DNA of 64,000 nucleotides from Candidatus Nitrosotenuis chungbukensis (GCF_000685395.1 NZ_AVSQ01000015.1:1-64000), one strand, 5' to 3'; numbered from the stretch's first letter, positions 26,423-34,886 are shown. The notes: generated from the letters alone by a model not told the origin. Made by a program: numbers and translations.

Positions 26423-27625
26423 GTGATCAATCTTGGAATTGAGTGCCAGCATCAAAAAAACCCGTCAGGATTAAATAATATTGAAAAGCCAATAAAATCA
26501 GATCCCTTGAGCCAAATCACTGAGCAAATCTATTCAAGCGATGTTGGCGATATTTTAGAAAATTCGTTGCGCAATATCCAACCGTCCTTTGATGACACCC
26601 TGAGACTGCTAAAGTCAGAAGACGTGCACTTGATGGGCATGGTTGCAGGACACATCACACAAAAAAAGTTTGGGAAAAAGGCATCATTTGTGAACAATAT
26701 CATTTTGAATTATACAAACGTCTGCATAACTGACTGCAAGTTTTGCGCATTTTACCGCTCTCCTGGGGATGCCGAGTCCTACACTTTGTCACTTGACCAA
26801 ATTGAGGCTCGTGTAAAGACATCGTGGGATCTCTTCAAGATTAGGCAAGTGCTGATTCAGGGAGGACACAACCCGAACCTTGGAATTGAATACTATGAGG
26901 ACGCATTTAGAATGATTAGGAAAAAATTCCCGGAAATAGGGGTGCACGGACTATCTGCATCCGAAATTGACATGATATCTAGGATAGAAAAGACATCGAC
27001 AAAAGAAGTCCTCTCAAGACTCAAGGACGCAGGACTGCAATCAATTCCGGGAGCCGGCGCAGAGATTCTAGTTGACAGTGTAAAAGACGTGATCAGCCCA
27101 AAAAAGATCACAAGCAATGAGTGGCTTAGAATAATGGAAGAGGCGCACTCGCTCGGACTGCCGGCCTCTGCAACTATGATGTATGGCCACGTCGAGTCGC
27201 TAAGCGATATCGCAAAGCACTTTGAGAAAATTGTAAAACTGCAGGAAAAGACCAAAGGGTTCATGGCGTTCATTCCTTGGAGCTTTGAGCCAAACAACAC
27301 CCTGATGCAAAAAGAAAACCTTGTACTGTATGGAGTTGGAGGAATGCATCTTTTGAAAATGATTGCAATATCGCGACTTGTCTTTAACGGCCTGATTCCT
27401 CACATCCAGTCGTCTTGGCTTACAAACGGCGTTGGCATGGCACAGATAGCACTGCAGTACGGCGCAGATGATTTTGGAGGAACTCTGATAGGCGAAGAAG
27501 TGGTGTCCTGTACAGGTGCGCGCTCAACTGAGCTAACCGGGCAGAAAATCATCGATGCGATTCATCAGATTGGGTACCAAGTAGAAGAGCGCGACAATTT
27601 CTACAACCCAGTTCAGATGCACTAG
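26423..27625 (+). CDS. mqnC: Radical SAM cyclase, MqnC-like (menaquinone, futalosine route)
   Basis: A CofH/MqnC-family radical SAM enzyme. Its cluster motif CITDCKFCAFYR (C101, C105, C108) with the AFYR ending, plus PGAGAEIL and PWSFEPNNT, fit dehypoxanthine futalosine cyclase better than CofH. GTG 26423 is the longest start; a TATA-like TTAAATAATA at 26471-26480 makes a leaderless TTG start at 26507 (372 residues) attractive. It converges on a UbiD-family gene with a 4-bp stop overlap, and menaquinone synthesis by the futalosine route also needs a UbiD-type decarboxylase. Confidence 0.82.
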   Translation: MINLGIECQHQKNPSGLNNIEKPIKSDPLSQITEQIYSSDVGDILENSLRNIQPSFDDTLRLLKSEDVHLMGMVAGHITQKKFGKKASFVNNIILNYTNVCITDCKFCAFYRSPGDAESYTLSLDQIEARVKTSWDLFKIRQVLIQGGHNPNLGIEYYEDAFRMIRKKFPEIGVHGLSASEIDMISRIEKTSTKEVLSRLKDAGLQSIPGAGAEILVDSVKDVISPKKITSNEWLRIMEEAHSLGLPASATMMYGHVESLSDIAKHFEKIVKLQEKTKGFMAFIPWSFEPNNTLMQKENLVLYGVGGMHLLKMIAISRLVFNGLIPHIQSSWLTNGVGMAQIALQYGADDFGGTLIGEEVVSCTGARSTELTGQKIIDAIHQIGYQVEERDNFYNPVQMH

Positions 27626-29082
27626 AGCCCGTAACTGGACCATCTGGAATCGACAAGTTTCTTTGTTGTCTCGTCCACTTCGACTTTTTCCTGGATTTCC
27701 CGCTCGAATCCTTCCTCTTTTGTCTTTTGCGTGGCATCGATTCCCATCTTTGAGCCAAGGTTCACAAGCGGGGACGCTGGGTCAAGCGTATCTGTTGGAG
27801 TGTTGTTGATGATTACTGTGTCGCGTGCAGGGTCTGAGCGCGTCGTTATTGCCCAAATCACATCGTCCATGCTGTGAACGTTGACGTCCTCGTCTACTAC
27901 GACAAAAATTTTGGTCAGCGCAAGCTGCCCAAGACCCCAAAGCCCCATCATGACTTTTTTTGCCTGTCCTGGATATCGCTTTTTGATTGAAATGATTGCC
28001 ATCCCCTGGAACCATCCTGCTGCTGGCATTGCAAAGTCTACCACCTCTGGCTGGAACATTCGGATCAGGGGGAGAAACGACTGCTCTATCACCTTGCCGA
28101 TGTATGCATCCTCTAAAATGGGCTTGCCGACAACCGTTGTGAGGTAGACTGGCTTTTGCCTTCTCATCATCCCAGTCAGGGTAAATGTCGGGTATGGCTC
28201 CCTTGGGGTATAGTATCCCGTATGATCCCCAAATGGGCCTTCCTCTCTTATGTCGTTTGGATCCACATACCCTTCCAGAATAATTTCTGCATTTGCGGGA
28301 ACCTCAAGATCAATAGTCTTGCACTTTACTGTCTTGATTCCCTTTTGGCGAGTGATTCCTGCAAAGAGATACTTGTCTAGGCCCTCTGGGACTGGCGCTA
28401 TTGCGGAAAAGACAGTAGCCGGATCCGCCCCAATTATTATTGCAACCTCGATTCTTTCTCCTTTTTCTTTTGAAATGTCGTGGTGATGCGCTCCGCGTTT
28501 GTGCTTTTGCCAGTGCATCAGCGCGTGTTTGTCGTCTACTATCTGCATCCTGTATACCCCGAGGTTTCTAATTCCCGTCTCGGGATGTTTTGTTGCGACA
28601 AGGCCCAGCGTTATGAACCGGCCGGCATCCTTGTGCCACGTCTTTAGAATTGGAATTTTGCCAAACGATGGGGACTCGTCAACGACCTCTGTCACGGGTC
28701 CGCTTTTTTCGAGCTTTGGGAAAATTTCCCCCATCTTTGATAACTCTGGAAGTTTTTTTAGCTTGTTTAGTATTCCTGTCGGGATTTCCATTTTTGTCAT
28801 GTCTACGATTCTCTGCCCTATTTCAGTAAAGTCTGACATCTCCAGACCTATCTGCAGCCTCTTCATAGAACCAAACGCGTTTGCCAAGACTGGCATGTCG
28901 TAATTTTTTACATTCTCAAATAATATCGCAGGACCGTTTGCATACATTGTCCTCCTTAGGATTTCTGCAATTTCTAAATCTGCATCAACCTGTGTCTTGA
29001 TTCGTTTTAGCTCCCCTGCATCCTCCAGTGCTTTGATGAACTCTGCTGTGTCCTCTATTGTCACACCTGCTGGTCTGTCCAA
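27622..29082 (-). CDS. UbiD family decarboxylase
   Basis: A 486-residue prenylated-FMN dependent decarboxylase. The family marks are MQIVDDKHALMHWQKHKRG near 165, the E-x-P-F-G-D-H-T-G-Y motif (REEGPFGDHTGYY, near 285) with the catalytic Glu/Asp set, and the C-terminal DARDT-like DPARDTVIINNTPTDTLDP block. Start is TTG 29082 or GTG six codons in. Next to an mqnC-like gene, a role in decarboxylating a naphthoate intermediate (MqnP/UbiD type) is the best inference. A UbiX partner is not in the window. Confidence 0.88.
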   Translation of the reverse strand: MDRPAGVTIEDTAEFIKALEDAGELKRIKTQVDADLEIAEILRRTMYANGPAILFENVKNYDMPVLANAFGSMKRLQIGLEMSDFTEIGQRIVDMTKMEIPTGILNKLKKLPELSKMGEIFPKLEKSGPVTEVVDESPSFGKIPILKTWHKDAGRFITLGLVATKHPETGIRNLGVYRMQIVDDKHALMHWQKHKRGAHHHDISKEKGERIEVAIIIGADPATVFSAIAPVPEGLDKYLFAGITRQKGIKTVKCKTIDLEVPANAEIILEGYVDPNDIREEGPFGDHTGYYTPREPYPTFTLTGMMRRQKPVYLTTVVGKPILEDAYIGKVIEQSFLPLIRMFQPEVVDFAMPAAGWFQGMAIISIKKRYPGQAKKVMMGLWGLGQLALTKIFVVVDEDVNVHSMDDVIWAITTRSDPARDTVIINNTPTDTLDPASPLVNLGSKMGIDATQKTKEEGFEREIQEKVEVDETTKKLVDSRWSSYGL

Positions 29083-29164
29083 ATATTGTATAAAGCTTGA
29101 CTAGGCAGATACCTACACAATGTCTGACAAAGGCATTTTAATTGCAGGGGCTAAATCCTGATAG

Positions 29165-29395
29165 TTGAGCACGGAAAAGTGTGTTGTTTGCAAGGGCGGC
29201 GGGACAATTGAACTTCTTGGCGCGCAGTGCCCTTTTTGCAATGGGACAGGCGAGTACACAAAGACTGGGGAGAGCTATCTAAAGTCGCACATCTGCCAGT
29301 GCATTTTTTTGGACAGAAAAACATGCCCTCTTTGCGGAAAAAAATGCCATCATGATACGCCGAACAAGCCGAAAATTCTGATTGGACCTGTCTAG
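29165..29395 (+). CDS. Small Cys-rich zinc-finger protein
   Basis: A 76-residue protein starting with TTG. It has four Cys pairs: CVVC and CPFC separated by 13 residues with C-x-x-C-x-G-x-G spacing like a DnaJ central zinc domain (CPFCNGTG), then CQC and CPLC, ending CHH. Two zinc sites are likely. No J domain accompanies it. Function unknown; it may act in protein folding or redox, which is only suggested by the DnaJ-type CxxCxGxG. Confidence 0.65.
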   Translation: MSTEKCVVCKGGGTIELLGAQCPFCNGTGEYTKTGESYLKSHICQCIFLDRKTCPLCGKKCHHDTPNKPKILIGPV

Positions 29396-29407
29396 AATAA
29401 TTTTAGA

Positions 29408-29803
29408 TCATTGGATTGGTGGGAGCTCTGATCTTTTTCCATGTCCGCCTGAGCCGAACTTGCAGTAAAAGCAAAGGTCTGACTGCATATGTGTCAGCTT
29501 TTCAAGCTGGATTGCGCCAATCTTTAGCGCAATCTTTGTCAGAATCTTGTATTTTAGAGGCATTGATGGTATGACCTCTTCCATGTACACCTTGTAGTGC
29601 TCTGGGCAAAACTTGAGCGTGACTCTTGCGGACTCTTTGCTTGACTGGTTTACAGTCTTTGCAAAGTTAATCTGCTCCCTGATGTATTCGTGTTTTGGAC
29701 ACGGGCAGTCCTTTCCTCCAGGATGCTTGTATGCAGGTGTGTTCTTCCAGTCAAAGTCTGGAAATTCTCGCTCAAAATCGTCCAACGCATGGTATAGTCT
29801 CAT
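29408..29803 (-). CDS. Conserved hypothetical protein with Cys/His clusters
   Basis: A 131-residue soluble protein I do not recognise. It contains a possible metal site from CPCPKH (near 33), CPEHY (near 69) and CFYC (near 113). Composition matches core genes. Convergent with the small zinc-finger gene, 12 bp apart. No signal peptide. Confidence 0.6.
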   Translation of the reverse strand: MRLYHALDDFEREFPDFDWKNTPAYKHPGGKDCPCPKHEYIREQINFAKTVNQSSKESARVTLKFCPEHYKVYMEEVIPSMPLKYKILTKIALKIGAIQLEKLTHMQSDLCFYCKFGSGGHGKRSELPPIQ

Positions 29804-29882
29804 GCATCTATTAAATTTGATCCAGTGTCAAAGCCGGGATTTACCCAAATGTAAATAAACCCCGCTTCTTGTGTTAGTTCAA

Positions 29883-30524
29883 ATGTCTAGTGCTAAACCC
29901 ACTAAAAAGGATCTAGAAACCAAGATTGCTGAATTGGAAGAAAAACTTACCAAATTAGCAAGTCAGCTTGAAGCAAAGCCTGTAACTACACCTCCGCCAG
30001 CGCCAAAGCCAGCACCGACAACAACTGCACCGCCGCCAAAACCAGCTCCGGCACCTGCCTCACCAAAAGGCTCACTGCCAGCAGGATTCAAACCGGCGCC
30101 AGCACCAGCACCAAAGCAAGAGGCTCCAAAACCAGCACCAAAACCTGAAGCTCAGGCAGCTACGGAATTGGCCATATGGGAACAATGGAAGCTTGCACCA
30201 ATGACAGACACACACGCATACAAGGCAAAGGTAACTGGATACATACCGGCACCAAACCGATACTATGCATCACTTCACACGACAAACGTTGATGTTCCTA
30301 CATCTGACTGGAACTTGCAAAAAGTCAAAATCACGGGATACACTCAGCCTTCAAACAAGTACTTTGCAACAAGACAGCGAATGGCATACCATCCTGCAAA
30401 CAAATCGTTCACAGGCTATGGCGCCCGATTGACAGGAACTGCAGCACAAACAACAACTGCACCTCCACCAAAGCCGGCACCAAAACCAAACCCAACACGT
30501 GGCAGCTTGCCAAAAGGTTTCTAA
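29883..30524 (+). CDS. Pro/Ala-rich repeat protein with coiled-coil start, copy 1
   Basis: I use ATG 29883 (213 residues), not GTG 29871, because AAATGTAAATAAAC lies about 25-35 bp upstream, as it does for the sister gene, giving matching leaderless starts. Residues 5-30 form a coiled coil (KKDLETKIAELEEKLTKLAS). A Pro/Ala/Lys-rich linker follows. The central block has three variants of K-V/I-T-G-Y-x-P-x-x-N-x-Y-A/F. The motif GSLP-A/K-GF occurs near 65 and again as the last residues. There is no signal peptide, so it should be intracellular. Function unknown. It shares a 503-bp identical stretch with the next gene. Confidence 0.8.
   Translation: MSSAKPTKKDLETKIAELEEKLTKLASQLEAKPVTTPPPAPKPAPTTTAPPPKPAPAPASPKGSLPAGFKPAPAPAPKQEAPKPAPKPEAQAATELAIWEQWKLAPMTDTHAYKAKVTGYIPAPNRYYASLHTTNVDVPTSDWNLQKVKITGYTQPSNKYFATRQRMAYHPANKSFTGYGARLTGTAAQTTTAPPPKPAPKPNPTRGSLPKGF
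29986..30488 (+). repeat. 503-bp direct repeat, copy A
   Basis: By eye every base matches the copy at 30813-31315 (offset 827). The repeat lies wholly inside coding sequence, in the same frame. The flanking coding DNA on both sides is clearly diverged. Confidence 0.9.
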
Positions 30525-30715
30525 CGAATTTCCAATTTTATTATCTATTTTTCATTTAGTCTAGTCTGATCGCTGTATCCAAATTTGGAAACTTGGAATT
30601 TCGGCAATCCTGTGGCGTTTTTTGCAATAATTCCAAAATTGTGGGAAAATAATTCAATTGTTATCCTGCATCAGAACAAAATGTAAATAAACTATTATTG
30701 TATCAGGAAATTCAC

Positions 30716-31570
30716 ATGGCTGGAACTAAAGCTAATAAAAAAGATCTTGAAAATAAAATTGCCGAGCTAGAAGAAAAGCTCACAAAACTAGCAGCACAGT
30801 TTGAAACCAAATCTACACCTCCGCCAGCGCCAAAGCCAGCACCGACAACAACTGCACCGCCGCCAAAACCAGCTCCGGCACCTGCCTCACCAAAAGGCTC
30901 ACTGCCAGCAGGATTCAAACCGGCGCCAGCACCAGCACCAAAGCAAGAGGCTCCAAAACCAGCACCAAAACCTGAAGCTCAGGCAGCTACGGAATTGGCC
31001 ATATGGGAACAATGGAAGCTTGCACCAATGACAGACACACACGCATACAAGGCAAAGGTAACTGGATACATACCGGCACCAAACCGATACTATGCATCAC
31101 TTCACACGACAAACGTTGATGTTCCTACATCTGACTGGAACTTGCAAAAAGTCAAAATCACGGGATACACTCAGCCTTCAAACAAGTACTTTGCAACAAG
31201 ACAGCGAATGGCATACCATCCTGCAAACAAATCGTTCACAGGCTATGGCGCCCGATTGACAGGAACTGCAGCACAAACAACAACTGCACCTCCACCAAAG
31301 CCGGCACCAAAACCAGAGACAAAACCAACAACACAAATTTCAGAAACAGAGGCACAACAAAGATCAAGAAAAGCACAGCTAGAGGCATATGAACAAGAAT
31401 ACCTGGCAAGAGTGCAGCAAGCTGAAAAACAAAGACAGGAAAAACCGGCACCAAAACCAGCAGGATCTACAAGAGGATCTCTTCCAAAAGGATTTGAGCC
31501 AAAACCAGTAGAGGCACCAAAGCCAAAACCAAACACTGGCTCAATGCCAAAAGGTTGGAAACCCTCCTAG
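30716..31570 (+). CDS. Pro/Ala-rich repeat protein with coiled-coil start, copy 2
   Basis: The sister of the preceding gene, 284 residues from ATG 30716. The coiled-coil start (KKDLENKIAELEEKLTKLAA) is similar in protein but differs at many synonymous positions. The middle, about 168 residues, is identical at the DNA level. Copy 2 then extends by about 85 residues with a second charged helix (TEAQQRSRKAQLEAYEQEYL) and three closing motifs of the GSLPKGF / GSMPKGW kind. TATA-like ATGTAAATAAAC at 30681-30692 indicates its own leaderless promoter. A scaffold or cell-structure role is possible but unsupported. Confidence 0.8.
   Translation: MAGTKANKKDLENKIAELEEKLTKLAAQFETKSTPPPAPKPAPTTTAPPPKPAPAPASPKGSLPAGFKPAPAPAPKQEAPKPAPKPEAQAATELAIWEQWKLAPMTDTHAYKAKVTGYIPAPNRYYASLHTTNVDVPTSDWNLQKVKITGYTQPSNKYFATRQRMAYHPANKSFTGYGARLTGTAAQTTTAPPPKPAPKPETKPTTQISETEAQQRSRKAQLEAYEQEYLARVQQAEKQRQEKPAPKPAGSTRGSLPKGFEPKPVEAPKPKPNTGSMPKGWKPS
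30813..31315 (+). repeat. 503-bp direct repeat, copy B
   Basis: Identical partner of 29986-30488. Identity ends abruptly: at the 5' side just before CTACACCTCCGCC and at the 3' side after CAAAACCA, where one gene continues AACCC and the other GAGAC. Confidence 0.9.
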
Positions 31571-31587
31571 AACTTTTTCTTTCTTTT

Positions 31588-32046
31588 CTAATTTGTTAAT
31601 ATCTGCAGGACTTCGTCTGCATGACCCTTTGGTTTTACAGCTGGGAACGCTTTGAAAATTTTGCCCTTTTCATCTACCAAAAAGGTGCTCCTCTGAACGC
31701 CCATGTACTCTTTTCCCATGAACTGTTTTTTTCCCCAGACTCCGAATTTTTTGCAGACCTCTGCCTCTGGGTCTGATAATAACACATATGGGATGTTCAT
31801 CTTGTCGACAAATTTCTTGTGCGACTCCACATCGTCTGTGCTGATTCCGATGATTTCTATTCCGTGCTTTTGAAATTTCTTGTATTCTTTGGAAAACTCG
31901 TCTGCCTCTATCGTGCAGCCAGGCGTAAAGTCCCTTGGATAAAAGTAAATCACATGTTTTTTTCCTTTGAAATCAGATGATTTTACGCGCTTGCCGTCTG
32001 CGTCGTCCAGCTCAAACTTTGGCTCTTGATCGCCTTCTGTGATCAT
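31588..32046 (-). CDS. bcp: Peroxiredoxin, Bcp/PrxQ type
   Basis: A thiol peroxidase reducing hydrogen or alkyl peroxides. The active site is FYPRDFTPGCT with the peroxidatic Cys at C44. In classical Bcp a resolving Cys sits five residues later; here position 49 is Asp (CTIEAD), so the enzyme must use another Cys (for example the one in EAEVCKKFG) or an external thiol. Full length at 152 residues, cytoplasmic. Confidence 0.92.
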   Translation of the reverse strand: MITEGDQEPKFELDDADGKRVKSSDFKGKKHVIYFYPRDFTPGCTIEADEFSKEYKKFQKHGIEIIGISTDDVESHKKFVDKMNIPYVLLSDPEAEVCKKFGVWGKKQFMGKEYMGVQRSTFLVDEKGKIFKAFPAVKPKGHADEVLQILTN

Positions 32047-32144
32047 GATTTGCTGTATTTCAATCCATAATTAATTATTTTGAACTGTTTTGCCTCAAAA
32101 TTGACCCGCATATTTTATATTGAAAGCAAAAAGGCATTTTCTTA

Positions 32145-32855
32145 ATGGTAAACGGAAGATCCTGGTTTGCAGAGTCTATTGCAACATTTTGTCTAGTGTT
32201 CTTTGGACCACTGTCTGTCGTGATGGCAGCAGCTGCATTTGGAACAGGCCTTACAATCGAGGGAATTATCATGATTTCAATAGGACACGGAGCCGCAATA
32301 GGCTTGATGGTATATGCATTTGGCCACGTGTCTGGTGCGCACATCAACCCAGCAGTCACCATAGCCATGCTGGTAACAAGAAGAATTGGAATCAAAGATG
32401 GAATCGGATATATCGTATTTCAGATAATTGGCGCAATAATTGCCGCATTCTCGCTAAAAACTATCTTGCCAGAACTTGGGGCCAAGGTTAACTATGGAAC
32501 GCAGGGCGGACCTAGTGCACTATTGAACAATTCTGCAATGTCTGGTTTTGCAGTGGAAGTAATCTTGACCTTTTTCCTAGTTACTGTCATATTCATGACT
32601 GCAGTCCACAAAAAAGCAGCTGCTGGAATGCACGGGATTGCCATAGGCGGCATGATATTTCTGCTGCACCTAGTTGGCGTCCCGCTGACTGGCGCATCGA
32701 TGAATCCTGCAAGAACCCTGGGTCCTGCGATAGCATCCGGCTACTGGGACTTTCACTGGATTTACTGGGCAGGACCGATAATTGGCGCAATAATTGCAGG
32801 ACTGATTATGAATTATGTCTTTGTCAAAAAGGCAGAAACAGAGAAATCCGCTTAG
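32145..32855 (+). CDS. Aquaporin / MIP family channel
   Basis: A six-helix major intrinsic protein, 236 residues. Both NPA loops are present: AHINPAVT (NPA 68-70) and ASMNPAR (NPA 187-189). Aligning by eye to AqpZ puts H48, H175, A184 and R190 at the aromatic/arginine filter, so the first position is His rather than Phe. That is unlike orthodox water channels and closer in character to plant TIPs, which can pass ammonia, an attractive substrate in an ammonia oxidiser; the transport claim is inference. Last core gene before tRNA-Arg and the island. Confidence 0.92.
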   Translation: MVNGRSWFAESIATFCLVFFGPLSVVMAAAAFGTGLTIEGIIMISIGHGAAIGLMVYAFGHVSGAHINPAVTIAMLVTRRIGIKDGIGYIVFQIIGAIIAAFSLKTILPELGAKVNYGTQGGPSALLNNSAMSGFAVEVILTFFLVTVIFMTAVHKKAAAGMHGIAIGGMIFLLHLVGVPLTGASMNPARTLGPAIASGYWDFHWIYWAGPIIGAIIAGLIMNYVFVKKAETEKSA

Positions 32856-32875
32856 ATTTTTCAAACTACAAACAC

Positions 32876-32886
32876 TTTTAAAAATT
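32876..32886 (+). promoter_or_regulatory. TATA-like box of tRNA-Arg
   Basis: TTTTAAAAATT is centred about 25 bp before the first base of the tRNA at 32905, the usual archaeal TATA distance. Confidence 0.5.
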
Positions 32887-32904
32887 TGATTTAGTCTGGT
32901 TTAT

Positions 32905-32979
32905 GGGCTCGTTGCACAGCTTGGATAGTGCGAATGCTTGCGGAGCATTAGGTCGAGGGTTCGAGTCCCTTCGGGCCCG
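32905..32979 (+). tRNA. tRNA-Arg(GCG), intronless
   Basis: The acceptor GGGCTCG pairs with CGGGCCC (32972-32978), followed by discriminator G. The D arm is GCAC/GTGC, the anticodon arm AATGC-TTGCGGA-GCATT with anticodon GCG, and the T arm GAGGG-TTCGAGT-CCCTT. CCA is not encoded. The 3' end (CTTCGGGCCCG) is the sequence repeated through the island at 45.6-56.4 kb and is the presumed integration target. Confidence 0.96.
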
Positions 32980-32995
32980 TTTCTTTAGTGGTTCT
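32968..32995 (+). other. Presumed attachment site (attL) at tRNA-Arg 3' end
   Basis: CCCTTCGGGCCCG of the tRNA end is followed by GTTTCTTTAGTGGTTCT (32979-32995). The latter 17 bp recur exactly at 50407-50423. A tyrosine recombinase gene starts 33 bp further on. This is the standard layout of an element integrated into a tRNA 3' end; the crossover point is not known. Confidence 0.6.
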
Positions 32996-33027
32996 TAAAT
33001 TGGATTCCTACGTAATAGGAGTAAAAA

Positions 33028-34356
33028 ATGACCATAAACGAATCCGAACCAATGGGAATGTTCTTGTATGCTCTAAAGAGCCCAGTCTCTAAACAACGGT
33101 ATCAAAAAAGGCTGGAAAATTTCTTTGATTTTCTGGAATTACAAGGAAGTACCGAAGACAAGGCAAAAACGCTCATTTTGCAAATCAATGAGCACGGCCT
33201 TACTTGGCTAACTGCCAAAACCATGAATTATCTCAATTATCACAAAGAGAGGGCAGAACGGGGCGAAATCTCTGATGCTACAGTTCGCAACTATTACAAA
33301 CCGCTAAAACTCTTTTTGGAGATGAATGATGTTATTCTTCAATGGAAAAAAATAACCCGTGGGTTGCCGCGTGGCAGAAGATATGCGTCTGATCGAGCCC
33401 CAACAATAGATGAAATTCAAAAACTAGTGGAATATCCAGACCGAAGAATTAGGGCGATTGTCTTTACAATGTGTTCCAGCGGAATAAGGCTTGGCGCGTG
33501 GGATTATCTGAAATGGAAGGATATTACTCCTATATCACAAAATGATAAGATCATAGCTGCAAAGATTGTGGTTTATTCTGGTGATTCAGAACAATATTTT
33601 TCATTCATTTCCCCAGAAGCATATTCTGAATTGAAAAAATGGATTGACTTTAGATCCGAGTCTGGAGAAACAATAACTGGCGATTCTTGGCTAATGAGAG
33701 ATTTGTGGAATATAGAAAAATTTGCACGAGGTATGGTGACTGCCTCAAAAAAACTAAAAGCATCAGGTGTCAAACGTCTAATCGAACGAGCACTCAAGGC
33801 TCAGGGAATTAGAAAAACTCTACCTGCCGGCCAGAAAAGATACGAATTCCAAGCGGATCATGGATTTAGAAAATTCTTCAAGACTCATACTGAACAAGTC
33901 ATGAAACCAATCAACGTTGAGGTTTTGATGGGTCATTCCACTGGAATTTCTGACAGCTATTATCGTCCAAATGAGAACGAACTTCTAAAGGACTATCTTG
34001 GAGCAATACCTGAGATTACCATATCCAAAGAAAATAGAATGACTACTGATGCTGAAAAACTTCGAGTGAATAGCTCTGGAATTGAGGAAAACAAGAACGA
34101 AATCGCACAACTAAAGGAAGAAATTCGAAAAATCAAACTCAAAAACGAAATTAGTGCACTCATGAAAGAAAGTATGATTGAATGGGCAGAAAAACACCCT
34201 GATAAAATCACTCCACTGCAAGTAGCAAAAACTGATTGTGTAAAATTAAGAAATCTTGATGAAATAGTGGAGCATTATTTGATAGCACACGACGGTGATA
34301 TTTCTGGCCTAAGAGAAAGATTTGCTAATGCCAGAATCCACATAAAAGAAAACTAG
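33028..34356 (+). CDS. Tyrosine recombinase (integrase)
   Basis: An apparently intact 442-residue tyrosine recombinase next to its presumed tRNA target. The N-terminal SAM-like core-binding domain covers about 1-105. The catalytic domain has Arg I in SSGIRLGAWDYLKW (R154), the H-x-x-R pair HGFRKF (H278, R281), the third His in MGHST (H303) and the nucleophile in DSYY (Y312 by spacing to H303). A C-terminal extension of about 120 residues, partly coiled coil (NKNEIAQLKEEIRKIKLKNE), is unusual compared with XerC/D and could drive multimerisation. It is the only complete recombinase in the island and the leading candidate to act on the repeated sites. Confidence 0.93.
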   Translation: MTINESEPMGMFLYALKSPVSKQRYQKRLENFFDFLELQGSTEDKAKTLILQINEHGLTWLTAKTMNYLNYHKERAERGEISDATVRNYYKPLKLFLEMNDVILQWKKITRGLPRGRRYASDRAPTIDEIQKLVEYPDRRIRAIVFTMCSSGIRLGAWDYLKWKDITPISQNDKIIAAKIVVYSGDSEQYFSFISPEAYSELKKWIDFRSESGETITGDSWLMRDLWNIEKFARGMVTASKKLKASGVKRLIERALKAQGIRKTLPAGQKRYEFQADHGFRKFFKTHTEQVMKPINVEVLMGHSTGISDSYYRPNENELLKDYLGAIPEITISKENRMTTDAEKLRVNSSGIEENKNEIAQLKEEIRKIKLKNEISALMKESMIEWAEKHPDKITPLQVAKTDCVKLRNLDEIVEHYLIAHDGDISGLRERFANARIHIKEN

Positions 34357-34384
34357 TCTTAAGATACTTTCAAATTTTAAGCGG

Positions 34385-34523
34385 TTATCAAATCTATCAT
34401 AACTGTGTCCGACCTCACATGAGTTTAGAGGGAAAAACGCCTAGTGAGAAAGCAGGTATTGGGATTAAGGGAAATAACAAATGGATCACAGTGATTCAGA
34501 ATGCTCAAGCCGAAATTCGTTAA
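34385..34523 (+). pseudogene. Transposase C-terminal remnant
   Basis: Only the last 43 or so codons remain, ending at TAA 34521. The peptide includes RPHMSLEGKTPSEKAGIGI and NNKWITVIQNA, the characteristic end of DDE (rve-fold) transposases of IS6-like families. No upstream catalytic part is seen, so this is insertion-sequence debris just behind the integrase. Confidence 0.75.
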
Positions 34524-34541
34524 AATTTACTCAAAATCCAT

Positions 34542-34567
34542 CTAAACATTTTGTTACTAATGTTTAG
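34542..34567 (+). repeat. Palindromic repeat, copy 1
   Basis: CTAAACATT and AATGTTTAG form a 9-bp inverted repeat around TTGTTACT. A 24-bp part recurs at 34747-34770. Within the 530-bp gap 34357-34886, which otherwise holds only the transposase remnant. Confidence 0.75.
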
Positions 34568-34746
34568 TTGGCTTCAAATCTTGATGAATTTTATTGAATA
34601 TTCACAGTTAGAGTGTTGTAAAACTGTCAACACGTTAATCTATATTTTTCATTTAGGTTTAAAATCATTCATAATCATCAGGAAATTTTTAAAATCTGGA
34701 AATACTAAAGACAAGATAGAAATGAAAAAAGAATCTCATAGCGAAA

Positions 34747-34770
34747 TAAACATTTTGTTACTAATGTTTA
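34747..34770 (+). repeat. Palindromic repeat, copy 2
   Basis: The same 24 bases as 34543-34566, 204 bp downstream in direct orientation. Possible operator pair, terminator hairpins or small-element ends. Confidence 0.75.
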
Positions 34771-34886
34771 GATTACCGCAAAATCGTTGATAAAAATCTG
34801 ATTTTCGTTTTAATAATAAATACAAGCGATCAAATTCATCAAAAAACAAGAGAATCTTTTTTAATATTAAAACACGATTTTTATCA

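Noticed and set aside
34395-34412. AACTGTGTCCGAC resembling the right half of the array core
   Set aside because: It lies inside the transposase remnant and encodes part of YHNCVRPH; there is no CGGGCCCG half.
34551-34790. 79-codon plus-strand frame
   Set aside because: It spans both palindromic repeats, has poor codon use and no recognisable features.
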